DNA of 18,293 bases from CAYMJK01 sp043101635 (GTDB lineage: Bacteria; Planctomycetota; Phycisphaerae; Phycisphaerales; UBA1924), in NCBI GenBank assembly GCA_043101635.1, contig JBICIE010000147.1, positions 1-18,293 of the forward strand, in the 5' to 3' direction. The notes under the pieces were generated by a model, which saw nothing but the letters and a program-made list of their open reading frames with translations, had not been told where the DNA came from and made no database searches. Both the position numbers and the translations under genes were made by a program. How positions within the stretch are numbered: the first letter of the stretch is position 1; the number at the start of each line of letters is the position of its first letter. Below are positions 6,724-13,333 of this stretch, piece by piece.

Positions 6724-8127
6724 ATGGCGAGTTTTTCGCTGATCACGACATCGGCGGACATCGTCGAGATCGCGGCAAGCCGGTGTGCCGCCCTGGGCCT
6801 GGTGCGCCTTGCCGACCAGCCGCCACCGGGCGCCCAGGCGGCCCAGGCGGTGCAGCGGCAGGGGCGACGCTTTCTGCTTGCGCTTGATCCGGCGGGCCAG
6901 GCGCCCGCTCTGCTGTTCGAAGCCGGCGACGTCAGCGAGGCTGAGCTGTCGCGCCTGGAGCTTTCGCTCAGTTGGATGGCGTCGGACCTGATGGCGATGG
7001 CCTCCGGCGGGCGGATCATCGACGGCTTCACGACGGAACTGACGGCAACCTATGAGTCTCTGGAACTGCTGGGCGCGGTGGGGCGGGCGATGCGTGAGCC
7101 GCAGCGGCCGCGGCAGTTCATCTCGCGGGCCCTGCGGGCCCTGCTGGAATCGACGGAATTCGGGTGGGCCGCGACGTGGATGGGCGCCGGAGAACTGGCG
7201 CCGCCGGAGGTGGCCGGCGAGCTGATCGGGCTGGGGCGCGCGGGGCCGCTGGATCCGGCTCTGACGGCGCCGCTGGAGTCGCTCGGGCGGACGACGGGCG
7301 CTGCGCGCCCGATCGCCATCATCGAGTGCGGGGAGGCGCTGCCGGCGAGCGCCGGGCTGCAGATCGTCTCGCATCCGCTGCTGCGCGAAGAGGGCAGCAT
7401 GGGCCTGCTGCTGGTGGGCGCCAAGGGCGGCGCCGACCCGATGGTGACCAGCTTCGACACGGGGCTGATCGAGAACGTGGCGGGGCACATCTCGTCGTAT
7501 CTGGCGACGGCGGCGCTGTACGCCGCCCAGCGGGCGATGTTCATCGGCACGGTGCAGGCGATCACGGCGGCGATCGACGCCAAGGACCGGTACACCTGCG
7601 GGCATTCGGCCCGGGTGGCGCGCCTGGCGGCACAACTGACGGTAAAGGCCGGCTTTGGTGAGTCGTACGCCGAGCGAATCCACGTCGCCGGGCTGGTGCA
7701 CGATGTCGGCAAGATCGGGGTGCCCGAGGGCATCCTGCGCAAGACGAGCCGGCTGACGAAGGCGGAGTTCGACCACATCAAGCGGCACCCGCGCATCGGC
7801 TACGAGATCCTCAAGGACATCCCCGCCCTGCGCGAAGAGCTGCCGGCGGTGCTGCATCATCACGAGCGGTGGGACGGCGGCGGGTATCCGGACGGGCTGG
7901 CGGGGGAGGACATCCCGCTGCAGGCGCGGATCCTGGCGCTGGCGGACTCTTTCGACGCGATGAGTTCGACGCGGTCGTACCGGCCGGCGATGCCGCGCCC
8001 GCAGGCGCTGGCGGAGGTGGCGCGGTGCGCCGGGAGCCAGTTCGATCCGGAGCTGGCGCCGGTGTTCCTGTCGCTCGACTTTGCCGAGTATGACGCGATG
8101 GTGATCCGGGCCCGCACCGCGGCGTGA
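6724..8127 (+). CDS. HD-GYP domain cyclic-di-GMP phosphodiesterase
   Basis: HD-GYP enzymes hydrolyse cyclic-di-GMP using a two- or three-metal centre. In this 467-residue protein the HD-GYP domain spans about residues 275-460 and its key residues are intact: His294 in CGHSARVARLA, His326-Asp327 in VHDVGKIG, His378-380 in LHHHERWDGGGYPDGLAGEDIP (with the GYP signature) and the D-x-FDA-M segment ADSFDAMSSTRSYR. Residues 1-265 look like a sensory region, with a GAF-like stretch at about 105-265 (for example GSMGLLLVGAKGG). No membrane segment or signal peptide is seen, so it should be cytosolic. It directly follows the receiver gene. It converges on the pilus-type operon, whose ATPase carries a predicted cyclic-di-GMP-binding domain. 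Confidence 0.93.
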   Translation: MASFSLITTSADIVEIAASRCAALGLVRLADQPPPGAQAAQAVQRQGRRFLLALDPAGQAPALLFEAGDVSEAELSRLELSLSWMASDLMAMASGGRIIDGFTTELTATYESLELLGAVGRAMREPQRPRQFISRALRALLESTEFGWAATWMGAGELAPPEVAGELIGLGRAGPLDPALTAPLESLGRTTGAARPIAIIECGEALPASAGLQIVSHPLLREEGSMGLLLVGAKGGADPMVTSFDTGLIENVAGHISSYLATAALYAAQRAMFIGTVQAITAAIDAKDRYTCGHSARVARLAAQLTVKAGFGESYAERIHVAGLVHDVGKIGVPEGILRKTSRLTKAEFDHIKRHPRIGYEILKDIPALREELPAVLHHHERWDGGGYPDGLAGEDIPLQARILALADSFDAMSSTRSYRPAMPRPQALAEVARCAGSQFDPELAPVFLSLDFAEYDAMVIRARTAA

Positions 8128-8143
8128 GGCCGGCTCGGCTTGC

Positions 8144-8164
8144 CCCCCGCGGGGCCCGCGGGGG
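8144..8164. terminator. GC-rich hairpin between convergent genes
   Basis: CCCCCGCG (8144-8151) pairs perfectly with CGCGGGGG (8157-8164) across a 5-nt loop. It lies between the stop of the HD-GYP gene (8127) and the stop of the last operon gene (8190), so it could serve as a two-way terminator. There is no T-run on either strand, so it is not a textbook intrinsic terminator. Confidence 0.45.
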
Positions 8165-8189
8165 CCCGCAGGGCGTCGGCACGCATGGA

Positions 8190-9416
8190 TCAGTCCACGG
8201 TGCGCCGGACGCCGGGCGATTCCACGATCATCTGGAGCTGGCCGCCGAAGCCCGGCGGGGGAAGCCCGATGGCGCCGGCGAAGTAATCCGACTCGATGGC
8301 GCCGGAGACGGTGAGCCTGCCGCCGACCTGCAAGGGGGCAGAGAACCGGGCGGTCCCGCTGACCAGCGTCGTTGCGGTCGTGTAGACGATGCCGGTGAAG
8401 CGCGAAGGATAGCTGTCGAGGCGATCTGCATCGGCGCTGCCGGTGAACGGGGCGCCGGCGGGATTGAAGTTGACGTTGAGGAGCAGCTCGCTGAGATCGA
8501 GCGCCGATGTGTCGATTTCGATGTCACCCCGGACGAGCAGCGCGGGGTAGTTGACCTCTACCGGGTCCATGCGGACAGAGCCGCGGACCTGCGAACCCGG
8601 CCCGGGATCGAGCAGGATGAGGGTCCCGAGCACGCGGAGGTTGCGAACGATGATCGTGGCGCCGGCACAATCGATGTAGTAGAGGCCGGCGCCGCCGGCG
8701 GGAGCGCCGAACGGGTTGACATCCGGGGAGAGGACGACCTTCTCCAGGACGCCGGCGGCGAGGGCGTTCAGCGGGATCTCGGTCGCTCGGGCGACATAGT
8801 CGGCGATGAGGGATGAGGACGGGCCGGTCGCCGGAGCGGCGGCCATGACCCAGCCGCCGTAGTAGACCCCGCCGGAGACGGTTCCGGACGCAACGACCTG
8901 CGGCCAGACGCCGCCGGCGGTGGCCGAGACGTTGGCGTTGGAGCGGACATCGGTGTTTGCGGGGATGGATCCGCCGGGCACGTCGATGTCGCCGGCGGCG
9001 AAGACCGCCCCGGCGAGCGACTCGACGGCTGCCCGGTCGGGGACGAGGGTTGCGGTGACGATCTGGGTTGCGTCACCGACGGTGGCGCGGACGGTGATGG
9101 CCGCGGGGTCGGCCTCGCTGTCGGCGAGGTCGCCATCGGACGGGTCGGTGACCTCGATGGAGTAGGTTCCGGCGCCGAGCGGGGCGCTGGTGAACCATGC
9201 GCCGCTGCCGCGGCTGCGCCAGGTGGCGTCACCTTCGATGATGGCGGCGGCGCGCTCCATGGCGGACATGGCGATGGTGCGGGCCTCGCCGGCGCTGGCC
9301 TGGAGTTCGATGAGCCGGCGCTGGGCGCGCAGCACGAGCATGCCGGCGATGGCGGCGACGGAGGCAAGGGCGGCGACGCCGACGACCATGACGTAGGCCG
9401 TGCCGCGCCGCTTCAT
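8190..9416 (-). CDS. GspK/PilX-like pseudopilus protein with beta-rich body
   Basis: The 408-residue protein begins RRGTAYVMVVGVAALASVAAIAGMLVLRAQ, a class III signal-like start with a Gly before the putative cleavage point and a long hydrophobic helix. It lacks the Glu at mature position 5 that normal pilins have, as is usual for GspK/PilX proteins. The rest is rich in Val, Thr, Gly and Ala with short beta-prone repeats (about 150-400), such as AGDIDVPGGSIPANTDV and LVRGDIEIDTSALDL, which could form a beta-solenoid; this does not look like the usual GspK body. It should be a minor component at the tip or base of the filament. It is the last gene of the operon, and its ATG overlaps the stop of the GspI-like gene (ATGA). 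Confidence 0.65.
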   Translation of the reverse strand: MKRRGTAYVMVVGVAALASVAAIAGMLVLRAQRRLIELQASAGEARTIAMSAMERAAAIIEGDATWRSRGSGAWFTSAPLGAGTYSIEVTDPSDGDLADSEADPAAITVRATVGDATQIVTATLVPDRAAVESLAGAVFAAGDIDVPGGSIPANTDVRSNANVSATAGGVWPQVVASGTVSGGVYYGGWVMAAAPATGPSSSLIADYVARATEIPLNALAAGVLEKVVLSPDVNPFGAPAGGAGLYYIDCAGATIIVRNLRVLGTLILLDPGPGSQVRGSVRMDPVEVNYPALLVRGDIEIDTSALDLSELLLNVNFNPAGAPFTGSADADRLDSYPSRFTGIVYTTATTLVSGTARFSAPLQVGGRLTVSGAIESDYFAGAIGLPPPGFGGQLQMIVESPGVRRTVD

Positions 9417-9907
9417 GGCGCCGCTCCGGTGGCGACGTCCCAGGCGGCGCTGCGCATGGCGGTCCGGGTCTCCATCAGGCGCTCGCCCTTGAAGATGCGG
9501 ACGGTGATGACGGCGAGGCGGGAGCCGGCCTGGAGCGCGGCGGGGTCGGATGTCTGCACGGGCTGGACGGTGGCCTCGCGGCGCCAGGGGGCGGGGGCGA
9601 GGGTGGCCCCGTCGGGGGCGACGGGCGGCGAGGCGGACCACCCGTGGTAGTCGCCGATGTCGTCAAAGGCGAGACGGGTGGGGTCGGTGGGGGCGACCGC
9701 CGGGGGGAGGCCGTAGGGCTTGGCGAGGATCTCCTCGAGGAGATCGTGGGCCAGGGTTGCCGCGCGGGCGCGATCCTCGGCCAGAGCGCGGCTGAGGGCC
9801 GCGGCGCCGAGGGCGCGCAGGGCGGCGAGACCGAGCACGGAGATGATGGCGAGACTGGCGACCGTCTCGATCAGCGTGAGTCCGCGGCTGAGGGCGCATC
9901 GCATCAT
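9413..9907 (-). CDS. Type II secretion/type IV pilus minor pseudopilin, GspI-like
   Basis: The 164-residue protein has the prepilin signature SRG-LTLIETVASLAII, with Gly at -1 and Glu at mature position 5, followed by a hydrophobic helix through about residue 32. The HDLLEEILAKP segment after the helix resembles the AxxxLLEE block of GspI/PilV proteins. After cleavage by a prepilin peptidase it would join the inner-membrane pseudopilus. Two consecutive ATG codons (9907 and 9904) are possible starts; the first overlaps the stop of the upstream gene (ATGA), so translation is probably coupled. Assignment to GspI rather than PilV rests on gene order and is tentative. Confidence 0.75.
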   Translation of the reverse strand: MMRCALSRGLTLIETVASLAIISVLGLAALRALGAAALSRALAEDRARAATLAHDLLEEILAKPYGLPPAVAPTDPTRLAFDDIGDYHGWSASPPVAPDGATLAPAPWRREATVQPVQTSDPAALQAGSRLAVITVRIFKGERLMETRTAMRSAAWDVATGAAP

Positions 9908-10398
9908 GGCGCGGCGGGCCTGTTCACCAGGCGGATGGTGGTGCGCATGGCGGAGGCTCGCGTCCTGGCCGGGTGAGCTGTGACGACGACGGTGGCGAGC
10001 GACGTTCCGTCTGGGGTGAGGCCGGGGGCGAAGGCGACGGACGCCATGGACGCGACGATGGCCTCGGGATTGTCGGCATCCTGCTGGCGGGTCCAGGGGT
10101 CTCCGGCGACGCCGCTCCAGCTGTAGCGCATGACATCATCGCTTCCGTCGCTGTCGCGGTCGGGGATGGTGAACGTGAGCTCGCCGGTCTGGAGGGTCTG
10201 GACCGATATCGCGAAGCTCAGTTCGGAGGCGAGCAGGTCGAGGGCTCGCAGGGTCTGGGCGGCGCCGATCGCGGGATCGTCGCCGGCGGGGACCGCGCGG
10301 GCGCTGGCGAACAACAGGGAGGATGCGGCGGCCATGACGATCGTGAGGAGCACGGAGCTGATGACGAGTTCGAGCAGGGTGAAGGCGTGGCGGGTCAT
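9904..10398 (-). CDS. Type II secretion/type IV pilus minor pseudopilin, GspJ/PilW-like
   Basis: The 164-residue protein starts MTRHA-FTLLELVISSVLLTIVMAA, a class III prepilin signal with Glu at mature position 5 and a hydrophobic helix to about residue 28. The residue before the cleavage point is Ala, not the usual Gly. The RALDLLASELSFAI segment fits the DLxRAL-type helix of GspJ/PilW proteins. The C-terminal half is a beta-rich globular region. It should be a minor pseudopilin near the filament tip. The start lies 2 bp after the stop of the GspH-like gene and the stop overlaps the start of the GspI-like gene, so all are in one transcript. Confidence 0.75.
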   Translation of the reverse strand: MTRHAFTLLELVISSVLLTIVMAAASSLLFASARAVPAGDDPAIGAAQTLRALDLLASELSFAISVQTLQTGELTFTIPDRDSDGSDDVMRYSWSGVAGDPWTRQQDADNPEAIVASMASVAFAPGLTPDGTSLATVVVTAHPARTRASAMRTTIRLVNRPAAP

Positions 10399-10400
10399 GC

Positions 10401-10964
10401 TCAGAGCCCCAGCAGCTTCCCGGTGTCGGAGAGCACGCCGCCGACGTCGACCTCGACGATGATGCCCGCCGTGGGGTCGGCGTCGGCGGTATCGCCGCTG
10501 CGCATCGCGCCGTCTGAGAAGACCAGACGGCCGCGCATATCGCCGATGCGGAAGTGGACTTCGCCGCCGCTGACGACGCGCCCGTGGCCATCGAAGACGA
10601 GGTCCGGGACCCCGCCGAAGTCGGCGTAGGTGAGATCGACGCCGTAGGGCTGCTGGCCCAGGGCGACGGCGGCGCCGGCGTCTGCGCTGAGGAGATTCGT
10701 TCCGACGATCCAGTAGGTGTCGTCGGCGGTGGAGAAGCGGAGGGTGCGGCCGGCCGAGGCGGCGCGGGAGGCCTCTCGGGCGAGGGCGACATCGGCCTGG
10801 AGTCGCAGCGCAGCGCTGTTGAAGCGGCGGCGCTCGACGGCCCGCGCGTAGCGCGGAACGGCCAGGCCGGCAAGGACGCCGGCGATGGCGACGACAAGAA
10901 GCAACTCGGCGAGCGTGGCGGCTCGCCGAGTTGCTGGTTGAACGGTTCGGATGCGGCGCTTCAT
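10401..10964 (-). CDS. Type II secretion/type IV pilus minor pseudopilin, GspH/FimT-like
   Basis: The 187-residue protein has a class III signal TRRA-ATLAELLLVVAIAGVLAGLA followed by VPRYARAVERRRFNSAALRLQADVALAREAS, a pattern typical of GspH/FimT proteins. Mature position 1 is Ala rather than Phe and position -1 is Ala rather than Gly, while Glu5 (residue 20) is kept. The leader is 15 residues and basic. The C-terminal half is beta-rich (VVSGGEVHFRIGDMRGRLVF). AGGAG (complement of 10968-10972) lies three bases before the ATG. It follows the GspG gene by 30 bp. A perfect 15-bp inverted repeat lies within codons 10-22. Confidence 0.78.
   Translation of the reverse strand: MKRRIRTVQPATRRAATLAELLLVVAIAGVLAGLAVPRYARAVERRRFNSAALRLQADVALAREASRAASAGRTLRFSTADDTYWIVGTNLLSADAGAAVALGQQPYGVDLTYADFGGVPDLVFDGHGRVVSGGEVHFRIGDMRGRLVFSDGAMRSGDTADADPTAGIIVEVDVGGVLSDTGKLLGL
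10900..10935 (-). repeat. Perfect 15-bp inverted repeat over the prepilin cleavage site of the GspH-like gene
   Basis: AGCAACTCGGCGAGC (10900-10914) and GCTCGCCGAGTTGCT (10921-10935) are exact reverse complements with a 6-nt loop. In the mRNA the stem begins 29 nt after the A of the ATG and covers codons 10-22. The loop falls on codons 15-17, where the Ala15/Ala16 prepilin cleavage site is encoded. Confidence 0.85.
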
Positions 10965-10994
10965 GCGCTCCTGGTGGCCCGGATCAGGCCGGGA

Positions 10995-11459
10995 TCAATA
11001 GTCCGCGTAGTCGACGCCCCGGTCGTCGGCGACGCCGGCGGGCACGTTGGCGGAGATGGTGCCGGTGGTCTCGTTGTAGATCCAGCCGACACCCGGGCCG
11101 GACGCCGCGGCGACGCCGGAGGCGCCCTTGTTGGGCCCGACGGTGAGCGAGGGGACACTGGCGATGTACGGGCCGAGGTAGTGGGTGGCGTCCTTGCTGG
11201 ACTGGAAGGCGCCGGTGATACTGGTGAAGCCCTCAAGCTGGGAGGCGAAGTTGAGTTCGGTGGGGTAGAGGCCGTCGTGCTCGATCTGATAGAGCTCGAT
11301 GGCGTTGCGCAGGACGGCGAGGTCCGACTTGAGGGCGGAGTCGATGGCGCCCTTGGAGCCGCGGCTCATGCGGGGCGCCGCGATCGCGGCGATGATCCCG
11401 AGGATCACGACGACGATGACCAGTTCGATAAGGCTGAAGGCTCGCGTCCGCTTGTACAT
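10995..11459 (-). CDS. gspG: Major pseudopilin, GspG-like
   Basis: The 154-residue protein begins MYKRTRA-FSLIELVIVVVILGIIAAIAAPRMS, a near-canonical class III prepilin signal with Glu5 and the APRMS turn typical of planctomycete GspG-like proteins; Ala occupies position -1. The helix continues with DSALKSDLAVLRNAIELYQIEHDGLYP, the usual GspG alpha-helix and YP turn. The C-terminal GVGWIYNETTGTI matches the strand found near the end of GspG proteins. Once processed it would be the repeating unit of the filament. AGGGGAG (complement of 11467-11473) lies seven bases before the ATG. The upstream gap of 155 bp is the longest within the operon, leaving room for separate control of this abundant subunit. 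Confidence 0.88.
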   Translation of the reverse strand: MYKRTRAFSLIELVIVVVILGIIAAIAAPRMSRGSKGAIDSALKSDLAVLRNAIELYQIEHDGLYPTELNFASQLEGFTSITGAFQSSKDATHYLGPYIASVPSLTVGPNKGASGVAAASGPGVGWIYNETTGTISANVPAGVADDRGVDYADY

Positions 11460-11475
11460 CACCGGGCTCCCCTGT

Positions 11476-11495
11476 GGCGGATTCGCTCGTCCGCC
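11476..11495 (-). promoter_or_regulatory. Leader hairpin and CCAGTAC repeats upstream of gspG
   Basis: GGCGGA (11476-11481) and TCCGCC (11490-11495) form a 6-bp stem with an 8-nt loop, just upstream of the gspG Shine-Dalgarno sequence. Further upstream on the minus strand, CCAGTAC occurs twice within about 17 nt (complement of roughly 11502-11518). The hairpin could protect or gate the gspG message; no promoter is clear. Confidence 0.35.
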
Positions 11496-11614
11496 TGTGC
11501 AGTACTGGCTGGTACTGGTTGGCTCATCGGGAGCCGCGAGGCCGCGCTTAACCGGCGATGGGGGCGCCGGAGGACCGGATGGGCGGGCCGAAGGGTCTTG
11601 CGCAGTTGTGCGGG

Positions 11615-12129
11615 CTAGGGAGCCTCGGCGCCGACGGGCCGGGCGACCTGGAGGACGCGGGTGTGCTCGCCGCGGCGGAGGGTTACAGACGTGGCGGTGA
11701 TGGTCTCGACCGTATAACCGGCGACGGTGTCGCCGACGCGCCGGATGCGGGCGTTGATAAGGGCCCAGGCGCCAGCGCCCTGACCGGCGCGGGGATCGAT
11801 GATGGCGCCGAGTTTCAGTTCGACGGGTTTGGCCGGCGCCCCGGGGGCGCGAAGGCCCCATTCGTCCGGTTCGGCGTGGAAGATGTCGTTGGTGATCGAC
11901 CATGCGTCGAGGTCGTCGACGCGCCGGGCAAGTCCGGGAACGCTGGCGGGCGGCGCCTCGGCGGCGGGGGGGAGGCGGAGGCGGCAGCCGGCGGGGCGGG
12001 GGCGTCGGCGGCCGGCGGTGTGGCGGCGCTGGCCGCGCCGGGTGTGAGCAGCGTCCGATCGACGACCAGCGCGCTGACTCCGAGCAGCAGGACGCCTCCG
12101 TAGTAGATCCGCTTGCGGCTTGCCCCCAT
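11615..12129 (-). CDS. PilP/GspC-like inner-membrane protein, frame broken at a C7 tract
   Basis: Two frames join to give one plausible protein of about 171 residues. From the ATG at 12129 comes MGASRKRIYYGGVLLLGVSALVVDRTLL, a short basic tail and one membrane segment, then an Ala/Pro-rich linker. After the C7 tract (complement of 11966-11972) the sense shifts by one base. It then reads VPGLARRVDDLDAWSITNDIF, a spacer, LGAIIDP and the compact domain ALINARIRRVGDTVAGYTVETI, then LRRGEHTRVLQVARP, ending at TAG 11615. That domain matches the beta-domain of GspC/PilP proteins, which link the inner-membrane platform to the secretin. One extra C would restore a single frame. An in-frame GTG at 12204 overlapping the PilO-like stop is an alternative start. 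Sequencing error, true mutation and programmed slippage are all possible. Confidence 0.75.
11966..11972 (-). other. C7 homopolymer at the frame change of the PilP/GspC-like gene
   Basis: The minus strand reads TCC CCC CCG in the start frame. A one-base backward slip on C-CCC-CCG, or one extra C in the DNA or RNA, leads into the frame that encodes the conserved C-terminal domain. C7/G7 tracts also occur inside intact genes here, for example at 1771-1777 and 17409-17415. Confidence 0.6.
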
Positions 12130-12200
12130 GCAGAGAGCTTGGGAAACAGACGCTCGGCGGGCAAGCGGCGGGGTCAGGAAACCTGCGATCCGGGGCGGTG

Positions 12201-12749
12201 TCACCGCACGGGGGCGGCGTACCAGAGCAGCCCGAGCGTCAGTTGTCGCTCTGCGGAGGAGGCGAGGGGACGTCCGGTCACCTCGACGGAGGCGATGAGT
12301 GTGTCCGGGAATCGCGCGTGCAGGGCGCCGAGCATGGTGACGATGTCCGGGAAAGCGCCGGCAGCGCGGATCGTGAGGGCGTGGCGATGATAGCCGTCGG
12401 CCTGGGTGACCCCGGCGCTGGCAAACTCGTCGAGCAGCAGTTCGTGCTCGCCGAGCAGCGCCGTGAGTTCGGCCCGGCGGGTCAGCAGGGCGTCACCGGG
12501 TTGCAGGTCGACCTGTTCGTCGGCCAGGGCGCCGGCCTCGGCGACGCGCAGTTCGAGTTGACGGGCCCGCAGACGCAGCGCCAGCAGGTTGCTGCGCATG
12601 GAGGCGAGGCGCAGGCGGGTCTCCTCCTCTCTGGCGCTGAGATCCAGGGCGGGCTGGAGGAAGGCGACGTAGAGGACGGCGGTGATGCACAGCATGATCA
12701 CGGCGCCGACGCCGTCGATGGGCCACAAGCTGGGGCGGCGGGCGGTCAT
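12201..12749 (-). CDS. PilO-like inner-membrane platform protein
   Basis: The 182-residue protein has a short cytosolic tail, one membrane segment (about residues 12-34, VGAVIMLCITAVLYVAFLQPAL), a helical region likely to be coiled coil (about 36-75, rich in Arg, Glu and Leu) and a ferredoxin-like C-terminal half (LTIRAAGAFPDIVTMLGALHARFP...IASVEVTGRP). This order and its place after the PilM- and PilN-like genes match PilO/GspM proteins, which pair with PilN in the periplasm. Its ATG overlaps the stop of the PilN-like gene (ATGA). The stop is followed by 71 bp before the preferred start of the PilP/GspC-like gene. Confidence 0.72.
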   Translation of the reverse strand: MTARRPSLWPIDGVGAVIMLCITAVLYVAFLQPALDLSAREEETRLRLASMRSNLLALRLRARQLELRVAEAGALADEQVDLQPGDALLTRRAELTALLGEHELLLDEFASAGVTQADGYHRHALTIRAAGAFPDIVTMLGALHARFPDTLIASVEVTGRPLASSAERQLTLGLLWYAAPVR

Positions 12750-13330
12750 TTCTCGGGCTCCGCTTCGCGCAGAACACAGTCGATCCGGAACGAGATGGAC
12801 GTGCGCTCGCCGACCTGCTGCCGGCGGGATTCCTCGATGGTGACGCCGTCGAACAGGGCGCTGTCGCCGGCCTTGAGCCGCTCAAGCTGAAGGGCCGTGG
12901 TATTGACGGCCTGCTGGCTCATGGCCATGCCTTCCAGGCGGAGCCGATAGCCGCGCCGACCGTCGGGGGCCGGGGCCAGGGCCATGCGCTCCAGGGCGAC
13001 GTCGGCGCCGACGACCTGGGCGACCGCGCCGAGGAGTCGTCCCCAGTCGGCCCGGCCGCGCAGCTCGTGGATGAGACCGGACTGGCGCATGAGTTGGGCG
13101 TGCTGCTGGACGAGTTCGGCGTTGGAGCGTGCGGCGATCTCGATGTCGCGCTGGAGCCGCTGCTGCTGGGCCTCCAGTTCCCGGGCGCCGGCGCCGACCT
13201 CGCTGAGCGCCGGCGCAAGCGTGAGGGCGCAGGAGTCGTAGGCGCCGCAGGCCGACCACCAGCGCAGGCGCCGGCGACGGAGCTTGTGCGCGTTGATGCG
13301 CTCGGCCGGCATGAGGTTGATGCGATCCAT
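12746..13330 (-). CDS. PilN-like inner-membrane platform protein
   Basis: The 194-residue protein begins MDRINLMPAERI, the short cytosolic INLxP motif through which PilN binds PilM. A basic stretch (HKLRRRRLRWW) precedes the predicted membrane segment at about residues 26-46, which is unusually weak because it contains Tyr, Asp and Ser. A coiled-coil region (about 50-85) and a ferredoxin-like domain follow (ALERMALAP...YRLRLEGMAMSQQAVNTTALQLERL). It matches PilN or the C-terminal part of GspL. It starts 3 bp after the stop of the PilM-like gene and overlaps the PilO-like gene by 4 bp. Confidence 0.75.
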   Translation of the reverse strand: MDRINLMPAERINAHKLRRRRLRWWSACGAYDSCALTLAPALSEVGAGARELEAQQQRLQRDIEIAARSNAELVQQHAQLMRQSGLIHELRGRADWGRLLGAVAQVVGADVALERMALAPAPDGRRGYRLRLEGMAMSQQAVNTTALQLERLKAGDSALFDGVTIEESRRQQVGERTSISFRIDCVLREAEPEK

Positions 13331-13333
13331 GGT

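Noticed and set aside
5977..7863. A 628-codon open frame on the minus strand
   Set aside because: It is antisense to the end of mnmA, the receiver and most of the HD-GYP gene, with an Arg/Gln/Pro-rich product.
9728..9745. An 18-bp perfect palindrome, GATCTCCTCGAGGAGATC, in the GspI-like gene
   Set aside because: It encodes DLLEEI, a block typical of GspI/PilV proteins, and the codons chosen make it palindromic. With no loop it is unlikely to form an RNA hairpin.
12130..12204. An upstream GTG start at 12204 for the PilP/GspC-like gene, overlapping the PilO-like stop
   Set aside because: It fits the overlap habit of this operon but would place 25 extra residues before a membrane anchor that normally follows a short basic tail. 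It is kept only as an alternative.
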